From the NCBI GenBank assembly GCA_035295165.1, contig DATGJN010000031.1:1-40708 (forward strand): a DNA stretch of 40,708 nucleotides, written 5' to 3'. Position numbers and translations under genes: made by a program. Source of the DNA: a bacterium. GTDB taxonomy: Bacteria; Sysuimicrobiota; Sysuimicrobiia; Sysuimicrobiales; Segetimicrobiaceae. The notes below the pieces were generated by a model, which was not told where the DNA came from, ran no database searches, and was given only the letters and a program-made list of their open reading frames with translations. Shown here one piece after another: positions 15,021-22,490 of the stretch (positions are counted from its first letter, which is position 1; every line of letters begins with the position of its first letter).

Positions 15021-15659
15021 TTAGGAGGGCTTGTGCTTCTCGGACACTCTCTTATCCTCGTCATAGAAATCTTGGGCGGGGCGATAGTACTCCGTATTCT
15101 GGTACTCGGCTCGGCACCAATCAACATACGCGGTGATCTCGCCATTTCGGAACGCAATGAGCGCGTAATGACCGAACACGTCCGAGATCACGTCGAAGTC
15201 CAGCATTCCCTCCTGCCAGTACGTGCCGAGCGCGTCAAGATACCCAAGGTAACTATCGACATGGTAGGCGTCGAACTTGCCGTCGCCTTCCGCGTGTTCC
15301 TTTCGGCGAAAGGCGGTGACAGCATCCCAAAACGCGCGGTCGTGCGGAGAGGTGTGCCCGATGGCGTCTTGGGCGAAGATCGCGTCAGGCGGCGTCTTGT
15401 CTAACGCCTCGATCAGTTGTTGGTTTTGCTTCTTGTCCTTGTCCGAGAAGTAGAACGCCTCGTTGAAGCGGAACACGAAATCCCCCGTTGCCGTGTTTTG
15501 CAGCCCCCGAAGTTGCGTATAGGCGATCACGGCGAGAACAAGCGTAGCGGCCGCAATGATCCACCCCGTATCCCAGTTCCTGAGTGCCGTTAAAATGAAA
15601 CCCACGAATAGGATCACGGATGAGATCTGGAATGAACGATTGTTGACATTCGCGCCCAT
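15021..15659 (-). CDS. Two-helix membrane protein, DUF4760-like
   Basis: 212 aa from the ATG at 15659, preceded by GGGGAGG; a longer frame to 15791 is unlikely. Two membrane helices (about residues 12-27 and 32-48) are followed by a cytoplasmic domain of about 160 residues (FVFRFNEAFYFSDKDKKQNQ, VDSYLGYLDALGTYWQEGML, ISDVFGHYALIAFRNGEI). Its layout resembles DUF4760-type membrane proteins of unknown function. It lies downstream of the ATPase gene, with inverted 9-bp repeats between. Confidence 0.6.
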   Translation of the reverse strand: MGANVNNRSFQISSVILFVGFILTALRNWDTGWIIAAATLVLAVIAYTQLRGLQNTATGDFVFRFNEAFYFSDKDKKQNQQLIEALDKTPPDAIFAQDAIGHTSPHDRAFWDAVTAFRRKEHAEGDGKFDAYHVDSYLGYLDALGTYWQEGMLDFDVISDVFGHYALIAFRNGEITAYVDWCRAEYQNTEYYRPAQDFYDEDKRVSEKHKPS

Positions 15660-15796
15660 GTTATCCTCCCCGAGCGGTGTGCGGGCGTGATTGTACCACA
15701 CCGCTAGGCTTTGTTTTGAAACTGCTGATGCCCCCTGCGCCGGTCCGCTGATCGAGCGGTCGTCAGACTGCCACGTGGCACTTCCGCCCATGACGG

Positions 15797-15906
15797 TTGT
15801 GACACTTGTGACACTGCTGTGCGCGGGACCTTAACGGGCCGATAGTCTTTCGCGGCACAACTTCTCGTGGCGAACCCATGTGTCACAAGCGTCACAAGCG
15901 TCACGC
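15797..15906. repeat. Inverted clusters of 9-bp iteron-like repeats
   Basis: Two copies of TTGTGACAC in direct orientation (15797-15805, 15806-15814) face three inverted copies (GTGTCACAA at 15880, GCGTCACAA at 15889, GCGTCACGC at 15898) across a 65-base spacer. They overlap the 3' end of the ATPase gene. Tandem repeats beside a replication gene could bind an initiator or regulator. Because 9 is a multiple of 3, the right cluster also reads as a Val-Thr-Leu repeat in an overlapping frame (GTG start at 15904). Confidence 0.65.
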
Positions 15907-17424
15907 TGATCGCCCGCGCCGGATGCGATACCCGCGCTCCTTCGACGTGCGATTGCGCTCGACGATGACACCAATCTTGCGGAGGTTGCCTTGGATCCGC
16001 ACGATCTCGTCGTGCATTGCGCGGAGCGACTTCAGGACCTTATGACTGCGGTCGGCCTCGTCGACCATCTTGCGAAGCGTATCGCGCAGCAGGGTGGCAG
16101 GGCAGAAGAGAACGCCCTGATTGTCCGTGCGCAATCCACGGGTCTGCCCCTTATACGCGCCGCGCTCGGCTTGTTCGAGGAGCGTGACGAGGGGTGATGT
16201 AAGGATCGACGCTTCCAGGGCCATCGCATTAATCTCCGCGCGGTTTTTTGTCTCGGCGTCCGTAACTGCCTCACGGGTCCACCCCATGCTCCGCGCGGCG
16301 GCGATCACCCAGCGGAAGTAGTCGGCCATGCGAGGCAGTTCGTCGAGTCGAATGTCGGGGAGATCGCGCAGCGCACCCGCGATCACCGTCAACATCGCGC
16401 CTAGCAGCGCGGGGCGGAGTGTCCGATATTGGTCCAGTAACTCGGACTCGCTGCGGCGCTGCTCTTTCGGAATCGTCGCGAGGTGCAGCATGATCGCCCG
16501 GTCGAGCAAGTCGCCGCGTGTCGCCACGTCCGTAATCGAGGTGAGCAGCACTGGCCGGCGGTAGGTAAATACGGTTTCATCGGTATCTGTGTATAGCCGC
16601 CGCTTCGCAAAACCGGCGCCGGTCGCAAGCCGGCAGATCGTGTCGGAGAGTTTCACGGAGATCTCGCTGAGGTTGTCCCAGCCGACGATCCAGGCGTTGT
16701 GCGCCCGAATCATCACATCCCGCGTTGTTGTCGGCGGCGCCGCTAGTTGAGCGGTGTTGGGATCGACGAGGTTTCGAAGCATGAGGCCTGCCGTTGTCTT
16801 GCCGCTACCTGGTTCGCCGTGGAGACAGAGCACGGGGAACGACGCGTGGTTCTGTACGGTGGCGAACTCCCAGGACATGGCGAGGGTCCATTCGTGTGGC
16901 TGTGTGAAGTTGAGGAGCCGCCGTAGGTCGGTTAAATCACCGCCCCGCCTCGGTACGGGCAGCGGCAACATACCCTGCGCACGGCGGAAGTGCACCCTCG
17001 GCAAAGTGACGACACGCCATCCAGTTGCTTCGATTTTGACCGCCCGCCACCGCTTATCGCAGAGGTCGAGATAGATTGCGCGCGGTGTTTCCGCGATCCG
17101 CAGGTGCACCTGTTTGCGCGGGCCTTGGTGAAGTGCGAGGGCGTCGCAGAGGCGCACGACTCTGCGTACCTCGGCTTCACTCGGCACGACTTTGTAGAGG
17201 TCCAGGTACCGCGATACGAGCCAGCGTTCGAACGCCGTAGACGTGATCGCGTAGTTTGCCGAGGTGCGTTCGCCGAGTGGACATACCGCATAGCCGAGAT
17301 CGTCGGGGTCATGGAACAGCACCGTTGCTTTTCGGGTCTCCTCCGCAAACTGTGCGGCCCGCGTGATCTCCTGTGGGGTTGCCTCCTGTTCAGCGGTGCC
17401 TTGCGCGGAGTCGTCGTGATTCAT
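15901..17424 (-). CDS. Primase-associated AAA+/SF3-like ATPase (replicative helicase)
   Basis: 507 aa from the ATG at 17424, preceded by AAAGGAGGG. An N-terminal region (about 1-195; DLCDKRWRAVKIEATGWRVV then GMLPLPVPRRGG) is typical of the linker ahead of primase-helicase ATPases. The ATPase core has Walker A GEPGSGKT (203-210), a Walker B-like IVGWDN (246-251), a sensor strand (RRPVLLTSITDV) and a candidate arginine finger in RGDLLDRA. The C-terminus (MHDEIVRIQGNLRKIGV, ERGYRIRRG) is winged-helix-like. It probably unwinds the element's DNA and works with the Prim-Pol. It lies in a separate leftward unit beside attR with its own long leader. Confidence 0.75.
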   Translation of the reverse strand: MNHDDSAQGTAEQEATPQEITRAAQFAEETRKATVLFHDPDDLGYAVCPLGERTSANYAITSTAFERWLVSRYLDLYKVVPSEAEVRRVVRLCDALALHQGPRKQVHLRIAETPRAIYLDLCDKRWRAVKIEATGWRVVTLPRVHFRRAQGMLPLPVPRRGGDLTDLRRLLNFTQPHEWTLAMSWEFATVQNHASFPVLCLHGEPGSGKTTAGLMLRNLVDPNTAQLAAPPTTTRDVMIRAHNAWIVGWDNLSEISVKLSDTICRLATGAGFAKRRLYTDTDETVFTYRRPVLLTSITDVATRGDLLDRAIMLHLATIPKEQRRSESELLDQYRTLRPALLGAMLTVIAGALRDLPDIRLDELPRMADYFRWVIAAARSMGWTREAVTDAETKNRAEINAMALEASILTSPLVTLLEQAERGAYKGQTRGLRTDNQGVLFCPATLLRDTLRKMVDEADRSHKVLKSLRAMHDEIVRIQGNLRKIGVIVERNRTSKERGYRIRRGRSA

Positions 17425-17462
17425 CGGCTCACCCTCCTTTTGCGCTTGTGCAGAACCCCAAG

Positions 17463-17502
17463 AAAGCAAAAAGGCCCCTTGACGGGGTGGCGCCCCATCA
17501 AG
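17463..17502 (-). terminator. Intrinsic terminator in the ATPase leader
   Basis: On the minus strand CTTGATGGGG (17502-17493) pairs with CCCCGTCAAG (17487-17478) around a 5-nt loop, with one G-T pair, followed by GGGGCCTTTTTGCTTTC. It lies 39 bases before the ATPase start. It has the same place and the same tail (TTTGCTTT) as the leader terminator at 5500-5545, so the two replication units may share a control mechanism. Confidence 0.7.
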
Positions 17503-17519
17503 AGACCCTCAGTCCGCGC

Positions 17520-17830
17520 TGGCTACCGCACGGAGCCGCCTCCGGTGACACCGGGCCAACTCCGTTGACCCCTCCGGTGAAGCCTGCTCCTAAATGCGTC
17601 CCGTTGAACGGTCCCGACTATCAGCCTTTTCGTCGGGTCCAGCCGTACTCGCGCGGGCCTTCTCTCCCGATCCGCGTTGAGCGACCTCCGGTGAACGCCC
17701 TGGCTGCGGCAACACCGTCGAGGCTGTTTTGTCCCGACCTTACTACCACCTGGGCGGAAAATCTCCTGCTGACCTTTCGAGGCCGAACCTCGGGGGACGT
17801 CCCATCCATTTGAAGGGAACTCTCACCAAC
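17520..17830 (-). ncRNA. Hairpin-rich leader or origin region
   Basis: No gene with a ribosome site is seen. Many short perfect stems follow in a row: CAAC gga GTTG inside GGG/CCC (near 17555-17573), CCGT tca ACGG (near 17600), GTCGGG/CCCGAC (near 17610-17640), GCGTT/AACGC (near 17675-17700) and CGAGG/CCTCG (near 17780-17795). The decamer CCTCCGGTGA occurs three times (17539, 17571, 17685). It may be a structured leader RNA of the ATPase gene or an origin of replication. A clear promoter was not found. Confidence 0.45.
17539..17694 (+). repeat. Three CCTCCGGTGA direct repeats
   Basis: Exact copies at 17539-17548, 17571-17580 and 17685-17694. The last two are preceded by CGTTGA, making longer repeat units. 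They lie between the ATPase gene and attR and could be initiator-binding sites. Confidence 0.5.
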
Positions 17831-17878
17831 TGGACGAAACCGCGCCTGTCTTAAATAGATGGAGAGAGGAGGTGGATT

Positions 17879-17945
17879 GTGCGAAGCAAGGGGTCGCGCG
17901 TCGGCAGGCCGCGTCAGATACGGTCCGGAGAAGAGGGGGATGCGG
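17879..17945 (+). pseudogene. 5' start of a gene cut at the attachment site
   Basis: A very strong ribosome site (GAGAGAGGAGGTG) is followed by GTG at 17879 and a short frame (VRSKGSRVGRPRQIRSGEEG) that runs into the tRNA 3' half. The GRPRQIRSGEE start resembles the AT-hook-like N-terminus of small DNA-binding proteins. In the circular form of the element this frame would continue through attP into the left end, towards the integrase. Alternatively the GTG at 17872 in another frame could be used. Confidence 0.4.
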
Positions 17946-17995
17946 CTTGCTTTGCAAGCAGGGGGTCACGGGTTCGAATCCCGTCGTCTCCACCA
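17946..17995 (+). other. 3' half of tRNA-Ala(TGC): right attachment site (attR)
   Basis: Anticodon stem CTTGC, loop TTTGCAA with anticodon TGC, GCAGG, variable GGGTC, T arm ACGGG-TTCGAAT-CCCGT, acceptor strand CGTCTCC and ACCA (17992-17995) are intact. The bases before show no D arm; GGAGAAG at 17925 or so only loosely matches the acceptor 5' strand. This is the displaced 3' end left when an element integrates into a tRNA gene. The functional tRNA-Ala should lie left of the window. The crossover core is within this segment. Confidence 0.8.
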
Positions 17996-18196
17996 ATGTT
18001 TTCAAGGGTTTGCGCGCGATCGCCGGTTCGCCTGAACCGCCGTGTACAGCCTAACCGCAGCCTATCAGCCCCGCTGGACGGGTGAACGTGGCCCGCCGGG
18101 TTCACGGATCGCTGCTACGATACCCGCCTTGCCCCGTCTGCTCGCCGTGGCGGGCGAGGATTTCCGCGTCGAACCTTTGACCCGGTATCTGGATAC

Positions 18197-18421
18197 CTAC
18201 CGCACCATCCTCGCCCGTCCGCTTCGGCGCCGTCCGACTTCGCGCTCCCCAACCGACGCAAGTCTCTGCCAAGTCGATGACTGGTCACGAGAGATGTCCT
18301 TGGGCAGAGTCGTGTGGCCCGACTCTGCTTTCTTGTTGTGTCCGCCATGCTTCACGGTCTCCGTCAGGATTTCTCCGAGCCGCAGCTCCACCCATACCTT
18401 GATCTCAGCAGCATCATTCAC
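18197..18421 (-). pseudogene. Remnant of a prophage/plasmid-type protein
   Basis: The reading frame holds VNDAAEIKVWVELRLGEILT and KDISRDQSSTWQRLASVGER, a pattern common in mobile-element proteins (AEIRxRAERRLGE ... ISKDQSSxWQKLA). The part before 18421 is unrelated Arg/Ala-rich sequence with no start, and the family's C-terminus is missing. The rest of 17996-18737 shows no other gene. It is probably left from an older insertion at the same tRNA. Confidence 0.6.
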
Positions 18422-18737
18422 GGCGGCAGCACCGGTCCCGCGCGGTACGCGATCGCGGACGGTGGGCTCGAATCGCCGCGCTCGGTCCGGTCGCCGGCGT
18501 GCCGCTCCCGCAGCCGCGGCCCTCCACGGATGAACCCGATCCCCCACCCCGGGTAGCTCATCCAAGGCGGATTCCCTCCTCGCAAACTGGTGGGCCCCAA
18601 AAATCCACCACTCCTTCCACCAGGGGCTCCAGGAGAGAAAATCAGGCCCATTATCTTGAGAGCTAAGGCAGGTCTGAGACCACAGGCTGCGCTTGGGGAC
18701 GTTTTTCACCCCCAGGGCATGGGACGAGTTCTTGCGT

Positions 18738-19724
18738 CTACGGCGCGACGTTCGAAAAGATCGTTCGAACGCTGTTCTCGTCACTCGTTTGCGCGAGTGC
18801 CGCCATCAGCAGCAGTCGTGCCTTGTGGGCGGGCAGATCGCCTCCGGAAATCACGCCGATATCACCCAATTCGACCATTCTCGCCGACGTGGTGAATGCG
18901 ACTCGTCCTCGCGGGGAACGCGTGCACAAGACTACGACCACGCCTTGCGCGCGTGCTTCCCGGATTGCCGGTATCAGCCACGCAGGAACGGTGCCACGTC
19001 CTCCGAGACCTTCGATTACCAAGCCACGGATCCCGAGTGCGAGGGCGGCGCGTAGCAGACGGTCTTCGGATCCCTGCACGATTTTCACGACTTCTACGCG
19101 GAGGTCGATTGATTCGGATGGGAAGGCATACCGTCGTGTCGGCGACCGGTAGTAGACGACCTGTCCATCGTCCACACAACCGATTGGGCCGCTGCCCGGA
19201 GACTCGAAAGCGCTGGGGCTGGAAGCGTGCATTTTCACTGCGTCTCGCGCCGCGTGTAGCTCGCCGTTCATGCACAGCAAGACGCCCTTTCCACGAGAGG
19301 CGGGTGCTACGGCGGCCAGGAGTGAATCGAGTAAGTTGCGTCCGCCATCCCAGTTGGAGGCGGAGGCGCTGAACATCGCCCCCGTACCAATGAACGGCTT
19401 GTCACCCCGGATGAAAAGATCCGCGAGGAAACAGGTGTCTTCCAGGGTGCCGGTCCCATGCGTAACAACCGCTGCGGCCACCTCTGCGCGGCGCATCGCG
19501 ATGTTCACTTGCCCGCACAACTCCAGGGCCATCGTGGGCGTCAAATCCTCGCTTGCCACACGGCTAAAATCGATGATCTCTAGACGGGTGATCTGCGAAT
19601 GTTCGGGGATGCGATTCAGCAGTTCATCGGCCCTGAGTGCGGGGCGGTATCCGCGCCCCCCGTCGGCGGTTGTGGACGCGATGGTGCCGCCCGTTGCGAA
19701 CAGACAGACGACCGGCAGCGTCAC
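18738..19724 (-). CDS. Asparaginase-family protein with altered active site
   Basis: 328 aa from the GTG at 19724 with GAGGTGATC upstream. It has the two-domain asparaginase/glutaminase fold pattern: TGGTI with nucleophile Thr14, Tyr26, Ser58 (VASED), THGTGTLED with Thr91, and Lys164 (DAVKMHASS). The invariant Asp after Thr91 (HGTDT in the family) is Gly92; that Asp binds the substrate's amino group, so the substrate may lack it or bind differently. There is no signal peptide, so it is cytoplasmic. It lies 30 bases behind the M24 gene, probably in one operon. Confidence 0.85.
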   Translation of the reverse strand: MTLPVVCLFATGGTIASTTADGGRGYRPALRADELLNRIPEHSQITRLEIIDFSRVASEDLTPTMALELCGQVNIAMRRAEVAAAVVTHGTGTLEDTCFLADLFIRGDKPFIGTGAMFSASASNWDGGRNLLDSLLAAVAPASRGKGVLLCMNGELHAARDAVKMHASSPSAFESPGSGPIGCVDDGQVVYYRSPTRRYAFPSESIDLRVEVVKIVQGSEDRLLRAALALGIRGLVIEGLGGRGTVPAWLIPAIREARAQGVVVVLCTRSPRGRVAFTTSARMVELGDIGVISGGDLPAHKARLLLMAALAQTSDENSVRTIFSNVAP

Positions 19725-19754
19725 GGGATCACCTCGTGGCGTGAATCTCGATGG

Positions 19755-20954
19755 TCATGGGGCGATTGCTACGGTCACGGCTTCCAGGTCTCGGGGGAAG
19801 GTGGTCGTGACCTCTGCCGCGGTCTTTCCCACTATGATGGTGTCGTCATGTCGGAAGCCACCGAGACCGTACAGGTAGACTGCCGGTTCGCAACTGAAGA
19901 CCTGATGCTCCGCCAAGGGGCGGTGGTTAAAGGCGATGTCATCGGGGTACTCGTGGCCAGCGAGGCCTATGCCGTGCCCGGTACGGTGGAAGATCGCGTG
20001 GCCGAACCCGCGTTGTTCCAGGACCCGGGTCGCGGCAGCGTCTGCCTCGCTTGTCGGGTATCCGGCCACAAATGCGAGAGTCGCGGCCGCTTGTGCGTCG
20101 ACCATCGCCTCGAACGCCCTGGCCTGTGCGCGGTTCGGCCTGCCAACAAAAAACGTGCGCTCGTTTTCGCAGACGTATCCGTTGAGCTGCGGAAGGATGA
20201 TATTGATGAGTCCATCGCCGGCCTCAATAACCTGGCCATAGTCTCCGGCGATGCCATGCGGACAGGCGGAACGGGCCCCGGTTCGGCCGAACACTCGAAT
20301 CTCCACCTTATACTCGGGGTAACGTCGAATCGCCTCCTTCGCCATCTCATGCGCAACGAGCGTGTCGATTTCTGCAAGTGCGCGCCCCGGCGCCAGGTGC
20401 TCGCGGTACCGCGTCTGTCCCCAGTCGCTCAGCTCCGCGGCCTGCCGTATCAGGACGAGTTCCTCCTCGCACTTGACGAGCCTCATCTCGTTCAGGATTC
20501 CAGCAGCCGGTACCAAGTGAATCGCCGGTAGCAGTTCTGGTACGCTGCTGATCGGTCCGCCGAGACGATCTACGCCGACGCGTCCGCGCTGGATGCCCTT
20601 CTTCCGCAAGAGATCCGCCACCATTTGTGGCCACTGCGGCGTCACGTACGTGCGTTGCTCCATCCGGTGGTGTTCCACGTAGAACTGGACGTCGGGAATC
20701 CACATCGACGCGTGATCCTTCGCGTGGCGGACACCGTTGGTGGATAGCTCGTGCATGATCAAGAACGGATCGGTGTCTCGCGGCAGGATCGCGGCGACCG
20801 GACGTTCCCACGGTTGTACATCGAGAAAGTATCCGGAGACGTACAGGAAGTTTTCCGGCGTAACGACGACGAGAGCCGCGAGATCGGCATCGTCGAGCGC
20901 TGCCCGAATGCGTGTGAGTCGGTCCTGAAACACACCCCGGCTAAGGTAGCTCAT
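19755..20954 (-). CDS. M24 pita-bread-fold hydrolase, creatinase-like
   Basis: 399 aa. An N-terminal creatinase/prolidase domain (1-155) and a C-terminal pita-bread domain are clear (HRTGHGIGLAGHE, VFSCEPAVY, GGFRHDD). The dimetal ligands of true aminopeptidases are not kept: the first Asp is Ile252, the second is Glu263 and the last Glu is Asp370; His327 and Glu356 remain. The NIILPQLNGY-ENERT stretch resembles creatinase (N..P..GY..ERT), which needs no metal. It may therefore hydrolyse a guanidino or amide compound instead of Xaa-Pro peptides. GAAGGTG precedes the ATG. It is divergent from the transporter operon. Confidence 0.8.
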   Translation of the reverse strand: MSYLSRGVFQDRLTRIRAALDDADLAALVVVTPENFLYVSGYFLDVQPWERPVAAILPRDTDPFLIMHELSTNGVRHAKDHASMWIPDVQFYVEHHRMEQRTYVTPQWPQMVADLLRKKGIQRGRVGVDRLGGPISSVPELLPAIHLVPAAGILNEMRLVKCEEELVLIRQAAELSDWGQTRYREHLAPGRALAEIDTLVAHEMAKEAIRRYPEYKVEIRVFGRTGARSACPHGIAGDYGQVIEAGDGLINIILPQLNGYVCENERTFFVGRPNRAQARAFEAMVDAQAAATLAFVAGYPTSEADAAATRVLEQRGFGHAIFHRTGHGIGLAGHEYPDDIAFNHRPLAEHQVFSCEPAVYLYGLGGFRHDDTIIVGKTAAEVTTTFPRDLEAVTVAIAP

Positions 20955-21106
20955 GGGTCACCTTCAGGGTGATGTAGGAGAAGCGCAAAACGTTCTTGGT
21001 GTGCTTTCCCCATCCAATGGTCGTGCACCGGGGCCGAGGATGCGCACGGAGATCGAATCGGCCCCATCGGGCTCGGCGTGGCGCGACGCCGCGCGGGGCA
21101 AAATCA

Positions 21107-21154
21107 TTGACACGTCTAGTGAGACTTGTTACGATGTCGATCATCACAGATGAT
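21107..21154 (+). promoter_or_regulatory. Promoter and operator of the transport/catabolic operon
   Basis: TTGACA (21107-21112), a 17-base spacer and TACGAT (21130-21135) form a strong sigma-70-type promoter. A perfect palindrome ATCATC aca GATGAT (21140-21154) sits on the predicted transcription start near 21142, a typical repressor site. The FCD-domain regulator encoded at 32895 is the obvious candidate to bind here. The rest of the 353-base divergent gap (20955-21307) shows no gene. Confidence 0.7.
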
Positions 21155-21307
21155 TGATTATCGATCGGAGGCGCCCGTTCCTCTACAGGAGATCGGCTTC
21201 GTGATCGACATTAAAGCGGCAACATGGGAGTCGTGTCTCATACGTCATCTTGGTCGGGCCGTGGTGTACCGTGATCTCATTACGCCAACCGTCGGGAGGG
21301 TTGCCTT

Positions 21308-22420
21308 GTGGCTAGGAGGCTGACGAATTCCGTAACGCGGCGAGAGGTGCTTCGGTCCGCCGCCGGACTTGGCGTGTTTGCCCTGGCACAGATTGCGGGG
21401 GCTACGATCGGCCTGCGCCAGACGTCGGCGGCGCCCCACCAGCAACTCACGATGTTTGTCTGGTCGGGCGGCACCTTGCCCGCCGTCGCGCACGAAGTCG
21501 CCCGCTCCTACAACGAAAGCCATCCCGATGTCACGATCGAGGTGCTCGAGGGGCAGAACTACGAGATCTACCCGAAGATGCTCAGCGCGTACAAGCTGAC
21601 CCCCAATCAACCGCTGGTGCATTTTGGTTATCAGAACGTCCAGTGGACAACCCAGGGCGACCGCGACGGTTTGTGGGAAAGCCTCGACCCCGCCAACGTC
21701 CCGAACTTGAAGAACATCCTACCGGCGTACCGGCGGCCGGGTGATCGCGGCGTGGCGTTTTGTCTCTCGCCGGTGGGGCTGGCGTACAGCACGCGGTTCG
21801 TCAAGGAGCCGCCGACGTCGTGGGCGGACCTGTGGAACCCGCGCTTCAAAGGCAAGGTTACCACGATCAAATATCTCTGGTACTACAACGGATTGGTGAT
21901 GGCGGCACGCATGAACGGCGGAAGCGAAAAGAACATCGACCCGGGGTTCAAACTCTGGTCGGAACACGCCGATCAGTTTGCCGCCTTCTACAACGGAAAC
22001 GACGACTTGCGGAACATGTTGGTCAACGGAGATGCTTGGCTTGCCGCGCAGGACGGCGCCAACGTGGAGGTCTGGAAGCAACAGGGAGCGCCGATCGAAT
22101 TTGTCATCCCTAAAGAGGGCGGGATCGCGATTCCCTTGTACTTCGTCATCGTCAAGGGCGTTACCCCGGCGCAGAAACGCATCGCCGAGGACGTGATCAA
22201 CGTGATGCTGTCGGACAGATGGTTGTCGCGATGGGCCGCGGAGACCTACCACGCGCCAACCACAATCAAGAACATCGCGCCTCCGAGCCTGCGTGGCCTC
22301 AGCATCTTCGATCCGAAGGAAGCCGCCCGGGCGATTCAGCTCGACTGGGTTACCGTCGCGGCGAGCGACACCATGTGGCGAGAGCGATGGGACAAGGAAG
22401 TCGTCGCCAAGATGCATTGA
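21308..22420 (+). CDS. ABC transporter substrate-binding protein (polyamine type)
   Basis: 370 aa from the GTG at 21308, with GGGAGGG upstream. A Tat-type signal (TRREVLRSAAGLGVFALAQI) exports it folded. The mature protein has the type II periplasmic binding fold of the polyamine/iron class: LTMFVWSGGTLPAVAHEVAR, VTIEVLEGQNYE, PTSWADLWNPRFKGKVT and IPLYFVIVKG. It is first in an operon with an ATPase and two permeases. The substrate is not certain: the family carries polyamines, but the downstream hydantoinase and peptidase genes point to a small amide or cyclic ureide. Confidence 0.85.
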   Translation: MARRLTNSVTRREVLRSAAGLGVFALAQIAGATIGLRQTSAAPHQQLTMFVWSGGTLPAVAHEVARSYNESHPDVTIEVLEGQNYEIYPKMLSAYKLTPNQPLVHFGYQNVQWTTQGDRDGLWESLDPANVPNLKNILPAYRRPGDRGVAFCLSPVGLAYSTRFVKEPPTSWADLWNPRFKGKVTTIKYLWYYNGLVMAARMNGGSEKNIDPGFKLWSEHADQFAAFYNGNDDLRNMLVNGDAWLAAQDGANVEVWKQQGAPIEFVIPKEGGIAIPLYFVIVKGVTPAQKRIAEDVINVMLSDRWLSRWAAETYHAPTTIKNIAPPSLRGLSIFDPKEAARAIQLDWVTVAASDTMWRERWDKEVVAKMH

Positions 22421-22490
22421 GCACGGCCCGACGGGACCTGGTTTGACCGAGCCATCCTCTCGCGGGGGTGTGTCGCCCGCCCGTCCGAGC

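Larger units (their letters stand above)
1..17995. mobile_element. Integrated mobile element, right-hand portion
   Basis: The stretch starts inside a tyrosine integrase gene and ends at a tRNA-Ala 3' half without its 5' half. This is the expected layout when a tyrosine integrase inserts DNA at the 3' end of a tRNA gene: the intact tRNA would lie left of the window, next to the integrase, and the displaced 3' copy marks the right end. Between them are replication genes (Prim-Pol, ATPase/helicase, excisionase-like proteins), a serine recombinase and many small or secreted proteins. No capsid, portal, terminase, relaxase or conjugation gene was recognised. The left boundary is outside the window. 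Confidence 0.75.

Noticed and set aside
15704-15904. 66-aa leftward frame overlapping the ATPase stop by four bases
   Set aside because: The overlap is suggestive, but the N-terminus is just the 9-bp repeat (Val-Thr-Leu) and the rest shows no protein-like pattern; treated as repeat DNA.
17823-18105. Several short frames across the tRNA 3' half on both strands (for example one reading DDGIRTRDPLLAKQ)
   Set aside because: This is the well-known false protein produced by translating tRNA-Ala in reverse; it supports the tRNA call, not a gene.
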